Shown here: piece by piece, positions 20,580 through 31,615 of the stretch | Layout: the number at the start of each line of letters is the position of its first letter | Position numbering within the stretch: the stretch's first letter is position 1 | Source: Toxorhynchites rutilus septentrionalis | Taxonomy: Eukaryota > Arthropoda > Insecta > Diptera > Culicidae | Reading direction: 5' to 3' | NCBI RefSeq assembly: GCF_029784135.1 | Contig: NC_073744.1 | Location: 13,434,929 to 13,498,928 of the forward strand | DNA length: 64,000 nt | The notes under the pieces: generated by a model | The model's input: only the letters and a program-made list of their open reading frames with translations | What the model was told of the DNA's origin: nothing | The model's database searches: none | Position numbers and translations under genes: made by a program

Positions 20580-23290
20580 TGCAACACTCAATGTTCATCG
20601 TTAGCTGGATAAATCTGAACAGCTTTCCGTGGAAACATTTTTCCGTTCATGACTCTCCAATGTTTTCGATCTCGATCGGTTATGTCAATTCGACGAGGAT
20701 TTGAGATCACACTGATGCTTCCTTCTTGTACTAATTCCTTCACAAAACTACGCTTGACATCTACATGTTTCAATTTGCTACGGTCCCTTGGCTCTTTAAT
20801 TAATTTAATTACCGTTCCTCTGTTGGACAGCTTTGGAACTGGCTAAAATAATTAATTTACATTTTTGGGAAGCTTATGCCCTCAGAAATGTTGTCCTAAA
20901 CCGATTTTTTTCGATATTTGATTTCGTTGGAAAGTTACAGCCAAAAGTATGAAGTCACCTCAAGGGATATAGTATTGCTGTACGAATTTTAAAACGCGTT
21001 TTTTCTCGAAACCGTGTTATTTCAACTGGTGGTATCGATATCTCAGGATCTACTCGACCGATTTGGCCGATTTTTTTTATCAGCATGTAAAAATGATCTA
21101 ATCTATGGCGTTTTTAGATATGTCATTTTTTCGATTTTTTCCGTTTAGGTAATTTTTCGAATTTTCAAAAATCCCTATGTAAAGCTTTAGGTATTGTCCT
21201 AACGTTTCAAAATATACATTGGAATTTGTGCTACAACACCCCCTTGCTTCAGAATTGATACCACCAGCAAGGTACCGATTTTCAGACAGCATCTACGCAT
21301 CCAGCTGTCAACAGCGTCATAATGATTATTCGTGCACTCAAAAAATGGGAAATACATCTTCAAATATACCTTGAACAATATTCAAAATACACGAACACTT
21401 CACTTCATTCGTAACATTCGAAAAAAAAAAATACGAAAATTCATTATTTTCCGACCCTCCAGGCAGGGGTCCTCCCTTAATTCCCTATATGGCTTTGAAG
21501 TGCGCTGTGATTCCTCTCCCATCTCCAGTCAAAGCTTGTTCTCCATTGGAACGGAGCTCGGTTTGCTTTCAGCCATGTTGAACCGCGCCGTTTGGATTTA
21601 ATAGAAATCGTTGCTGACTAATCCGTAGAACTCTTCTATCCGTGTCCCTCGTGATTCGTATACCAAGAAAATTCGTCACCTCTCCAGAATCGTTCATCTC
21701 AAACTCCTTCAACAAACAAGCCTCTACTAACAAAATCTCCTGTAGATCACGTCAAATCACCAAAATGTCGTCTACGTAAAGAATCAGATAAATTTTATTT
21801 CGTCCGTCACCCTTAACATACAGGCACTGATCACTATTCGTACTCTGGAATCCACGCTGTGTAATAAAACAGTTGAAACGATCGCCTCATACATATATCT
21901 TCTCTGTTACGTCTCCATTTAGAAAGGTTATTCGAACATCCATCTGATGGATCAGTAATCTTTGCTGATTTGCAATTGCTAGCACCATACGCAACGTATC
22001 AACCTTCGCTACGGGAGAATAAGTCTCCATGTAGTCAAATTCGTATCGTTGGCTGAAGCCACGCGCAACCAACCGAGCTTTGTATCGGTCTGGTTCCTGG
22101 CCTTCTCCGGGCTTGATACGAGAAATCCATTTACACGTGATTTCATCTCGCCCTTTTGGCAGTTTTACCAGAGTCCACCTAGTCATATCCTAGTACCCAA
22201 CAGGCGGTTGCGATTAGACTATTTCTGAATTTCTTCTTCTTCTTCAGATAAGCTATCAAACACCTCGGAATTCCAGCTTATTCGGTCCTGCTAAGCGAAA
22301 ACAGGTTGCATCATGCCTCAGGAATATACACAACTCCGGTCACAGTCGCTTCAACAGTGTTATTGTCGACTGCTGACACAGCGGGAACGTCTCCAGAATA
22401 TTTTGCCGTCTCTCATCCACCACTTTTCGCAACAGCTATCTTCATAGTTTGTTTCAGCAGCTCCAGTTTCGAGAATAAATTCCTATCATTACGGATGTGC
22501 TCGGTAGCCCCCGAGTCAACAAACCATTGAATCTTTTTCTCCTGGCACAGTGACGCTTCGCCCTCTGTAAGAAATATTACACCACTCTTTTTATTTTCAG
22601 CAACATGCGCACTTGGTTTCTGAAAAGAACTACTTTCAGTTTTCTTTCTCTCAGGACAATCGGCAAGCTTATGCGCCTCCTTTTGGCAGCCGAAGCGTTG
22701 TAAGAACTTCTTCTTCTTTTTTTGTTCATATCGTGTCTCCCCGGAGAACGCAGTCGAATTATGCTTCGCCTCACGAACATCTGATACCGCTCATTTCCGC
22801 TTAATTTCCTCATCGAACAGCCTGCATTTGACGAAGTCCATCGTAATCTGCTCTTCCGGCTGAGATTCGATTGAAGAATTTAACGAAATGCTCTTGCAGC
22901 GACCCAGAAGTATACCACGACTCATGCAGTTGCCGGTTCAGATGTATCCACTTCGCCACACTTTTTATTTCGAAGATTTTCACGAGACTATCCTACATCT
23001 GCTTAGAGGTTGTTTTTCCTGATTCATCGTGTAACCGAGAAACAATCAACGATTTGCAGTGCTTCTCCTTCTTCTGTCGCTTCTCCAGGGCTTTTCTTTT
23101 CTGGTTCTGCGTTTCCGCCGTATCCGCGTCTTCGATCTTCAATAACACCACATCCTCAATTTCGCTCTAGATGCATTCCACTGTGTCGAACTACTCCAAC
23201 AAAGTCAGAATTCGAAATCTCCATGCGGGAAAATTAGTTCCGTCGAATAACGCTACAAGGTGACAGGCTTCCTTCTCTGCGTTCATTTTT
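20580..23290 (-). pseudogene. Ty1/copia retrotransposon remnant (gag-PR, RT, RNase H pieces)
   Basis: On the minus strand the gag start codon is at 23286, and the first residues 'MNAEKEACHLVALFDGTNF' match copia gag. Then come a zinc-knuckle-like 'GCQKEAHKLADC' (first Cys of CCHC lost) near 22690 and the protease motif 'WFVDSGATEH' near 22520. Integrase is missing. RT resumes at 22190 ('TCKWISRIKPGEG', 'DRYKARLVARGF', 'QMDV'), with 'LYVDDILVI' near 21760. It frays at 21450. A block at 20590-20850 ('LKHVDVKRSFVKELVQEGS') matches the RNase H tail. Many stops and frameshifts; ~0.6 kb of unrelated DNA separates the last two pieces. No LTRs recognised. Confidence 0.8.
20870..21440. other. Unassigned insertion within the copia remnant
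   Basis: AT-rich block containing TTTCGATATTTGATTTCGTT and repeated TTTTCGA runs. It separates the copia RT from the RNase H tail and may be another, unrecognised TE. Confidence 0.35.
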
Positions 23291-23520
23291 CGCACACTAA
23301 TACCATATTTAAACTAATAATTCGATTAATCCGCAAACAGGAACCGTTCCTGGGCAATGCAAAATATGTTTGACAGCCGCAAACTCTGCTGAATACACAC
23401 TGATGTGTAAATGGACAAACGTTTTATAAATTACACTCTAACACAGAATTATTTTTGTCCGTTCTTCGGATTTCCAGAAAATAACAAAACATTGAAATAT
23501 CGCCAAACAAAAACATTTTT

Positions 23521-24290
23521 GACGTAGAACTACGTCTTTCAGGAAGAGTGCCAAATCAGAAAACAGGTCACGTTTTTATGAAATAAAGTTAACGTTAATA
23601 ACTATTTTCACTGTCAACGAATTCTCATGATTTACATACCAATCGAATTGGAAATTCTCTAAGATTTGTTTGATATACTATACATTACAATTCGCTAATC
23701 TCTAAACGGTTTAAATTCATGAAAACTGGAAATACTTCCTTTTTTTCCCATACATTTGTTCTGCCGATTTGTGTGCTAACCCTACCTATATTTCAAATGC
23801 TTATAACTCGAACATTTCTTAACAGATCGGAAAGATGTTTGCATCAATTGATAGGAAATATTTCTACGCGTCTATCACAATTAATAAAATATTATTTTTA
23901 TGGGATGAACAATTGAATAACTGTTAAATGTCGAGCGTTATTTAAACGTCCTAACTGTCAAATTTCTATTGGCCCAATTTACGTAGTCCCCAACACAGAC
24001 TTCAATATCGATGTACCTGGGGGAATCCGCTTTGTCAAAACATGCAAGTTAGGGGTATTTTTTTCCCCACTGAGCTGTGTTTCCCTAACAAGGACTTCAA
24101 AATTAATGTGCTTGGGGGAATTCGCCTTGCAAATACAAGCAAGTTGGAGGTATTTTTTGGTGTTGATTACTTTTGTACTCGCTTGTCGTTGTGCAGACCG
24201 GAATATGTTTCCCTAAAACGTATTTTTAAACTGAGCAGCCTGGGAAAATCGTCATTTCAGATACTAGAGGTGAATGAACTTTCGCGGTTC
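23521..24290 (-). mobile_element. Palindrome-ended minisatellite repeat family, inverted copy
   Basis: GACGTAGAACTACGTC (23521-23536) is a perfect 7+2+7 palindrome at one end. Going rightward the sequence is the reverse complement of the right half of the copies at 42585 and 45475: the ATCAATTGATAGGAAATATT block, the CAATTGAATAACTGTTAAAT block, then two to three ~95-bp units (24000-24200) with CTTGGGGGAATTCGCC cores. The distal end is missing. Confidence 0.6.
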
Positions 24291-24590
24291 TTTTATCAAA
24301 GTAAGACTGTAGATAAGTTTACATTTTTTTTGCTCATCATTAGGTTTTTTGTTAGGTTATGTTAGGTTATGTAATTTCTACACATAGTTGCTTTATACCG
24401 AATGTTTTGCTAATATAATTATACAAAATTTAATTAAATTGATAGTAAGTAGTAGCTAAGAAACTAAGCTATCATTTGATGCCAAAACCATACCATGCTT
24501 CTCAAAGCCATGAAGAATTATCAAAGTAGCTGCTCGATTTTTCGAACGCTTGGCATAGAATGGGTTCAAGGTAAACAGCACTCAACACAG
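24291..24590. other. Unassigned sequence
   Basis: AT-rich; a short GTTAGGTTAT direct repeat at about 24352-24372 is the only feature. Confidence 0.3.
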
Positions 24591-24599
24591 AGAAACCTT

Positions 24600-25080
24600 A
24601 TTTCTGCTACGCGCGAAACATACCTTAAATAAACTGTAGCGCGCAAAGCGGTTGCCATAGTAATCATGTAGACAAACCAACATCAGTGCATCGGACAAAC
24701 CTTGATCAGAATTGAGGTCATCGAGATGCATTAATTACATGATTTAAATATATAAATCTGATACAAATGGTGTGTAACCGTGATGTTTACAATATTCGTA
24801 AGTGTTATAATCCAGAAAAGGTCTGAATACGTACCAAATAATCATCTGGTGGTTAATTAAAAGTTAGCTCAAATAAGCGGTTCGTTGACACCATTAGAAA
24901 GAGGGCTTTATAAACCTTTAACGTTTGAATCCGTAAAAATATCCTATATAACTACTGTAAATCGCGAAAAAGACAATTTTATTATTTTATTTATATGTTT
25001 GGAAACATTTGAATACCTGATTTAACACAGGTGCGCTGAACTAGAGCATTCAGAAAAGTGGACAAACCAACATCAAATAG
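24600..25080 (+). repeat. ~480-bp dispersed repeat, copy A
   Basis: Matches 41650-42130 in the same orientation over the full length, with shared blocks such as TTGCCATAGTAATCATGTRG, CATCGAGATGCATTAATT and ATAATCATCTGGTGGTT. No coding capacity. Both copies lie next to fragments of the MITE family seen whole at 58281-58632. Confidence 0.6.
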
Positions 25081-25335
25081 CCTACTTTGTTTGTCACTCT
25101 TCAATTGTCAACAGTGGCAAAACAAAATTGACAAATTTGACTGAAATATAGAACGTATGTCAGTATGTACATGGTTTTAAGAACATGTCGAAAAAACTTC
25201 AAACAAACTGGAACTATATTTTTTAGTGTTTTGTGTCAACTCTATTTGATAAATACCGTCAGTTTACATTGATAAAGTTTTATTTTCAAAATGTGTCAAA
25301 TATTTGGCTTCGATCAAACATTGTACACCAAAAAA
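25081..25335. repeat. Fragment of the 352-bp MITE family
   Basis: Contains GTTTGTCACTCTTCAATTGT, and at its end GTCAAATATTTGGCTTCGAT then CAAACATTGTACACC, matching the right half of the MITE at 58281-58632. The middle is diverged. Confidence 0.45.
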
Positions 25336-25404
25336 AAGCGTTGGCAGAGAAAATTTGATCTTCGGCAGAAAAAAAAATGCTTTTTCGTGTGCTGAAGGGT
25401 GAAA

Positions 25405-25620
25405 TCTATATATATATATATAAATGGATTTCTGTCTGTCTGTCTGTCTGATTCTTATGGACTCGGAAACTACTGAACCGATCGACATTGAAAATTGGTA
25501 TGTAGGGGTTTTTGGGGCCGGGGAAGGTTTTCGTGATAGTTCGAGACCGCTCCCCATATGTATGTCCAACCAAGGCCGGCTGGAATGCAAGGCTGTTTGA
25601 CACGACCACGCACCTTTTCT
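25405..25620 (+). mobile_element. Helentron-like element 5' end
   Basis: Starts TCTATATATATATATATA then AAATGGATTTCTGTCTGTCT and continues CTCGGAAACTACTGAACCGA, TTGGTATGTAGGGG. The same start opens the longer element at 38518. This arrangement, a TA-rich start with a microsatellite and a conserved block, is typical of arthropod Helitron/Helentron-derived nonautonomous elements. No 3' terminus is visible here. Confidence 0.5.
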
Positions 25621-27323
25621 GGTATTTTAGGCTTATTCAATGTAATAAATCGGGATGCCGAAATATGTGCTAAAAATTAATTTTGGATGTACTTCTACCA
25701 TAACAGCTTCAATGTATTGGCTACTATTTTCTGATGAGGTATGTCGCGTTGTTTTTCTGTGTTTTGTGTTTTTTTAATTTTTTTTATTTAAATGTTGTGA
25801 AAATCAAATGTTATTGAAATGAGTGAATCTGAAGAATTCCATGTAGTGTTATACCTTATTACAATTCTCTCAAGTATCAAAATTTAACAAGACTCAACTG
25901 TCCCACCCCACATTTTTTTCCTCGATACATTTTATGCTACATTTAGACGCATTTGCTCGAACCGCATTTAGCATTTATTTTTCGTTCCGAACGATTAACC
26001 ACTCGATAGTGCCCTTACCACGTAACTAAGCGCCGTTTGGGCACGTTCAATTAATTAACGAGCTTAAATGTAAATTGTTTGCTTCACACCACTTGGATCC
26101 TGTCACACAGCGATGGTGACTGTGAGGTATGTTTTCCTCTATGAATTACCAGCTTCTGTTGGCCGCAGTGATAGTTGATAGCTGTTCCTGCTGGGTTTCG
26201 CGTGCGTATCTGCCGTTTGAGTTGCGGTTAACGGTGCGATCAAATTCGGTACCGGCTGTAAATTTCAAATAATTCACGACTGATTAGACAGTTTACATCC
26301 GAGTCCGAGTAATCTGCCGCGCGCTACCAAAGACGGCGGCCTTTCACCGCGATTGGTTGCCTGCCTGCATCGATCATAGGTTAAATCGAAAACGGCAGCT
26401 GGTGTCACCAGATTTAGCTGGTGCTCATGCACGACTCGGTTGGTCCCGGTGGATGTACCGCGGAGGGAAGGAGGAAGCACGTATTGTTCAATACCTTGTG
26501 GTTATTGAATGAGTTTTAATGTTGTTTTTTTTCTCCAATAAAAATAAGGCCCCTTCGTGAACGCTTTTTATTTGCCGTAACAGTGGCTTCTGAGCGGGTG
26601 AGAACAGCTCAGGGGACAAGAGGGCTTAACATTTGCTCGACAATTCGAGTACTTAATGTTCTAAGTAAACCGGCGGTGCTGTTTGGCCAGCAACAAACAA
26701 TCGACAGCTGGCAGGCAATATTTGGGGCAAGAGAGTTTTATAAAATTGCAATTATATGTGGAAACTCGGATAGCTGCGCAGCGATGTGGGAGACCGACTG
26801 GCAAAGGTTCACCAGTTGGATAACTCTCCATGAAATAGTGCAATTCTAAGGGTGTATACAGAGAGTTGCGGAATATGCAGCCTATACCAGGTTTCGGTGG
26901 CTGAGGCTGGTGGTTTGTTCTCGCGTTGGACCTTGGGAACCCTTCACTTATTGCTAGAACACCGATTACCATGTCTGACCACCTGTGATTAGTAGGGTCT
27001 GAAACGATTTATGTGTCACCATATGATCAACTTTTATCGATCGCAGCGTAAGATAATTCAGTCAACAATTATTAACATGGTAGAATCGTAAACATACCAC
27101 TCTAGGGCATGACGGAGTTTTCGAATTTTCCACGCTTCAATTTGAAATTTCCACCTTTTTGCCTTCAAATAAAAGTACTCACAGCGATTGGCCCAAAAAA
27201 TGGCCACTCCCTCTCTCAATACATGTGAATTTTGAACAGATTTTATCACTATTTTTCGAAGATTCTGTGATTTTGATTTCGGTTGCTTACAAGAGAAAGT
27301 GAGATACTTTTTATGTATTAATA
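25621..27323. other. Unassigned sequence
   Basis: About 1.7 kb without recognised TEs or genes. Around 26100-26600 and 26600-26950 the GC content is higher and ORFs overlap on both strands (26274-26480 minus, 26583-26849 plus, 26661-26972 minus), all without motifs. Confidence 0.3.
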
Positions 27324-27937
27324 CACTGCGTTTCATAACTACAAAACAACTCAATTTTTCTGAGTTTCCAGAGATATGTAAGAAGTCGAATGAGTTGAAG
27401 TATATAGTGTAGAATACAATATCTTCATTTATAAGACTGATCATTTCAACTTTATTGTTGTGTTCAGGTGCGGAACATAAAAAAAACAAAATTCCAGTGT
27501 TTCATAACTATAGAACCAGATGGAAAAACTATCACTCCTTTACAAAATTAACCTCAATTTCCCATGAATTACAATAAGTTTCTAATTCGTAAGTTATTTT
27601 AAGTTCTCAATCAGCTCAAATAACCTATTTGGGGTGGTTTCGACCAAGCTGCGCCATATTGTAGTGTGTATCTCGTTCTACGCAGAGAATACTGCTCGTT
27701 TAAGCTCTTCAAATCAGTCATACTGCTTGTAAGCTGCATCTATTCGTACGATCACTCCTCATATGTTCTTGATAGGGTTTTGATTTTGTAAACAAGCTGA
27801 CTAGTTCAGAATCTGAATTGACATATTCATTAAAACATGTCAATCCGGAAATTGTATGAATTGATGCCAAATTATCCAATTATCACGGTGTTTTTGATGC
27901 AAAAACAGAAGTAAATGATTCTGAAGTACTTCACCGC
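27324..27937 (-). pseudogene. Tc1-like (DD34E) transposon 3' part
   Basis: The outer terminus CACTGCGTTTCATAACTA starts at 27324 after a TA. A second, direct copy, CAGTGTTTCATAACTATAGA, starts at 27495, so the end has two direct repeats about 170 bases apart. Inward on the minus strand, decayed frames read 'YKQYD..EELKRAVFSA.NEIH' and 'WRSLVETTPNRLFELIEN', the C-terminus of Tc1 transposase, and at the inner end 'EVLQNHLLLFLHQKH'. Many stops. Same family as 42413-47648 and 56829-57430. Confidence 0.7.
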
Positions 27938-27939
27938 AC

Positions 27940-28195
27940 TCCTGACTGTGCATTCATGTTGATGAAAAGCTGAACTAGGCCTTTTTGTATGCGAGTGGTA
28001 TGCGGTTAATTTTGTGGACTTTGTGGCGAAAGACATGATCCCTCCCGTTATGTCCTGAGCTCCATCCGATCGAAAACTATTGAACCACGATGAAGCGCAA
28101 ACTTCGGAAGACCAAAGGAAAGATGTGGGACGAAAAGGAAATGACATAGAAGTGAAAAAACTGAGAAAAATGTACTAGGAACGATTGTACAGACT
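27940..28195 (+). pseudogene. DD37E-type transposase C-terminal scrap
   Basis: Plus-strand frames read 'NFVDFVAKDMIPP', then 'CPELHPIENY', then 'TTMKRKLRKTKGKM', matching the region around the last catalytic Glu (PIE) and the lysine-rich tail of IS630/Tc1 DD37E transposases. A TGA replaces the Trp after PIENY, and the rest of the gene is absent. Confidence 0.6.
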
Positions 28196-28197
28196 CT

Positions 28198-29366
28198 AAA
28201 GGGTCCCTTACACGAGAAATAATAATGACATTACTTCGTCAGAATGACAATAAAAATGATCGTGTAAGGTTGACAAAATTGAAATGACGGGCAATAATGA
28301 TGCATATCCGGATTTTCTGATCCCGCTCCATCATTTCTGTAATAGGGCAGGGATACTATCATTCGTGGTGTTTAGGATGCTGTGCGACATCTTGTGTTAA
28401 AATCTATGTTTGTGAGGAAATTTACTCTCTATCAGGGTAGCGGGCCCAAGAGAATTTTAAATCTCTAAAATTTGAATGAAAGTTATTACTTCTTGTTACT
28501 TGAATGCATAAAATACGTAGCACTGAACCTTACCTAATCATTTTATTATAATTTTTCTGAAATCCCTAATAAAATTCATTATTATAAAATAAAATTATAC
28601 CCAGATAATATTTTAGTTCAAGGTTTTTTCACCATTTGCGGAAAACTTGTTATTCTACTACATAGAGCAACATATTTGATGCGAAGAAAGTGATTTTCAT
28701 TTATATTATTTGATTTTAAAAGTTTGCCCATTCCACCTGCAAATCCATTATCACTTTCGCTTCACAACGATGAAGCACGAAGCATAAAAAAATAATTTGC
28801 GATGGCTACTATACAGTGTCGACATCTATTACCCAATTACGGGGGTGAAGCGAGTAAGATACGGTGTCGACATCTACAAAGGTATTGAATGGTAATGAAT
28901 CAAGCATAATCTATTAAGATTACTATGATAAAATACAGTTTTGAATTGTTAATAGATCAATGAAAAGCAATTCAAAATATTATATTGAATGTTCATAACA
29001 TATTATTCTGAACATTCTTCATCCATTACTAAAAAACATAAGACAGATCAAATTGTTGAAATTATAATTAGAAATCATTATTAGAAACATGTTTCGTTTA
29101 AGATTTTTTCTATGTTTGCAGAAAACCTTTCAAATTATTAACGAGGATGTTTATTTGACACAATAAATTGATGTTCATTGATAATTTTCATTTCGAATAT
29201 GTGTTGATTTCTCTTACGGCTATGAAGGCCAGAGTTGCTGCATTCCTGCAAGCGATAAGAACGATCGTGTAAGGTTGAAGAATAGGGTGATTGCGGAATG
29301 GAGTGATTCTTGCCACTATTGTCATTACTGATAATGTCAATGCTACTGATCGTGTAAGGACCGCTT
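28198..29366. mobile_element. Nonautonomous DNA transposon with TIRs and subterminal repeats
   Basis: Left end GGTCCCTTACACGAGAAATA and right end, read inward, CGGTCCTTACACGATCAGTA form an inverted repeat with shared CATTGACATTA/TGACATTA blocks. The core GATCGTGTAAGG is repeated just inside both ends (28258 and 29272). The interior is AT-rich, noncoding, and contains two GTGTCGACATCTA motifs (28816 and 28862). Flanks CTCTAAAG/GCTTAAGG resemble a decayed 8-bp duplication, which would suggest hAT, but this is weak. Confidence 0.5.
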
Positions 29367-29800
29367 AAGGTTGCAAAGGAGGCAAGGTTGCCGATAATAT
29401 TTTTTTCAAAAAACTGGAAGATTGCTCATAAAAAAAACCCGGAAGAAAACTTGATACTGTGAAACTGTTTTATTTTAAGAAGATAGGTTTGATTTAACTA
29501 AAATGATTTTTTTACCTATTCCAATGCTTAGAAAATAGAATTTTCTTCGAAGCTCCGTGAAAATGAGGAAATAAACCATTGAATAACAATATAATTCGAG
29601 CACGTTTCTCACCACTCGAATATTACTGTGAAACAATATGTGAGGGTATTTCTTCAACAACCTTTATTTTTATTTTTGGAAAACATTTAAAATCTCGTAT
29701 TTATTGCTTCATGTCCATAAAACCGCTGATAGAAGATCGTCGCGAAACTGCTCGACAATGTGATCATTTCAGGTGCATGGGGACACGGATTCTTGTTATA
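29367..29800. other. Unassigned AT-rich sequence
   Basis: No feature recognised between the preceding TIR element and the MITE at 29801. Confidence 0.3.
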
Positions 29801-30042
29801 CAGTAAGTTACATTTAATGCGACATTTAGCTAATTGGACAGACAGAATGTAATGCGACACGGTTAATTTGATATTTTTGTAAACATCGAGGTCAGGGCCC
29901 AAATTATGGTCCCACATTGAAAGTCGTCACCAGACGTCGACAATGTACCACTCTCATTGCCAATGTCTAATAACAGGTCAAAATCGTTTCCAATGCGACA
30001 CTAAGTGGTGCCTCCACATGTCGTATTAAATGTGATTTACTG
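29801..30042. mobile_element. MITE, 242 bp, TA target duplication
   Basis: The left end CAGTAAGTTACATTTAATGC and the right end read inward CAGTAAATCACATTTAATAC are inverted repeats, and a TA flanks each side (29799-29800; 30043-30044). TA plus CAGT ends fit a pogo/Tc1-mariner-related MITE. Interior noncoding. Confidence 0.65.
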
Positions 30043-30560
30043 TAGATCGTTACATTGAACCTAACCTCAATCCTCTGTTCTTTGGTTTCTCACGTGAATT
30101 TTGACATTTCTGCAGTGTTTCTTTTAACCATCTTTTTCGCATTCACTCAGAATGTAGGATAAAATAAATCAATAAATCAATGCACGGCGCCTCCCTCCGG
30201 CTTCGGACGTTTTTGCGTGGTTTGTTCCAGCTCCCATTCGTTGATACTTGTATCCTTTTAAATCCTTGTAATGTTTTATGTAGTGATCTATGTATTGGAA
30301 TTCTGGAATAATTTTTGATAAGGTTCCAAAATTTGGTCTTATTCTTTGATATTTTAGTTCTTCTGTAAGGCTTGTCCGAGCCAAATTAATGAAGACCAAA
30401 ATGAGGTATCTTTAAGTATTTCCTACTGCTCGAGGAAGTTTTTTGGTAAAAATATTCATAGTATGCATACTTGCAAAATAAACAGTATAGTACATATGTA
30501 TTTTATGCAAAGTATGCATCTTTTTATTACGAACTTTGCGTCAAATAGGATAGTTTAGAT
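30043..30560. other. Unassigned sequence
   Basis: No TE or gene recognised; the 76-codon minus ORF at 30169-30399 has no motif. Confidence 0.3.
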
Positions 30561-30860
30561 CAGGGATTCTCAAAGTGGTCGGTATCGACTAGTGTGCCAA
30601 TGAAAATGGTCATCTCGAATTTCAAAAAGTTACCCCATAAAAAATGCTCACCACTTCGAAACACCCTATGCAATATATCAGCTAAATCCGATTTAAGGGA
30701 GAGTGGCGCAAAGCGGTCGAAGTTTGAGTTTTTGGGAATTCGAAAAATCACCCAAGGGGGGAGTAAAGGAAATCGAGGTTTTCGAAAAAAAAATTGATTC
30801 TTAATGCCTTAAAATTGCATGAAACGTCGAGATCTAGTGTCATCTCGAAAAAAAAATGCC
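30561..30860 (+). repeat. hAT-like 5' end or related repeat
   Basis: CAGGGATTCTCAAAGTGG at 30561 resembles the CAGNGRTTCTCAAM terminus of hAT transposons. The following 250 bases are A-rich and noncoding, and no matching right end was found before the transposase remnant begins. Confidence 0.35.
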
Positions 30861-30869
30861 AAAAATCGG

Positions 30870-31615
30870 CAGCTGTGAGACGTTGGGCAGGTTCGTCGAC
30901 TTGGGTACCACATCGATATCGATATTCAGCCGCTCCATCTCCTCTAACGATCGCTTCGAGTAGTGGGCCGACGCCAGATGCGGCCAGAACATCGCGTCTT
31001 CCGGCAGGCACTTCGTACTATAAATTTCCCCGTTCACGGCCAGTCCGGAGATAGGGAAGAGCGGCTTTGACAATCCCTTCTCGCAGATTGTCAGCCACAG
31101 CAGCACCTTCTTAAGGAACTTGGTGTGTGCAATAAACTTCACTCACTCACAGCTCACTTTCTTTGTGGGGGAAGTAAAATACGAAGTGCCCTGCCAGTCG
31201 TTGCCATCCAAGGTGAGATAGATCTCGTCGTCCATCACCACCGCCACGTCACGTTTCGCCGAGAAAATCAACTAGACCATCTTATTCAGCCGCTGGTCTA
31301 GCGTCATTGCCTGCAGCTCCGAGATCAGTGAACGGGACTTCCGCTTCCTGGCGTGTATGTCCATGTTCGCCAGGTACTCTTTCATTGTCTTTCATTGCAT
31401 TGTTTTTTCATTGTCAGGGTCATCAGCCGTCCCGAACCGGGCTTTCTTCCGATGCTCTGATTGTTGTCCAATAGTGCCAAGGTGTTGTACATGCCGGAAC
31501 GGGCGTATCCGGCGTCCGGAAAGTGCAACACGATGTCCGATTCCAACGCGGTGGGGTACCGTTCTTTGAACGCACACACTTCTAAACGGAGTAGCTTCAC
31601 TGTTTTCGCCATCAC
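30870..31615 (-). pseudogene. IS630/Tc1 (DD37E-like) transposase remnant
   Basis: The minus strand starts with 'MAKTVKLLRLEVCAFKERYP' at 31615, then a helix-turn-helix-like 'GYARSGMYNTLALLD', then 'VVMDDEIYLTLDG' with the first catalytic Asp at about 31220, 'KVLLWLTICEKGLSKPLF' and 'FWPHLASAHYSK'. The last should read WPDLASAHYSK, so the second catalytic Asp is mutated to His. A frameshift follows near 'PNV' where PIE would be. Several stops lie in between. A different subfamily from the copies at 37366 and 53332. Confidence 0.75.
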
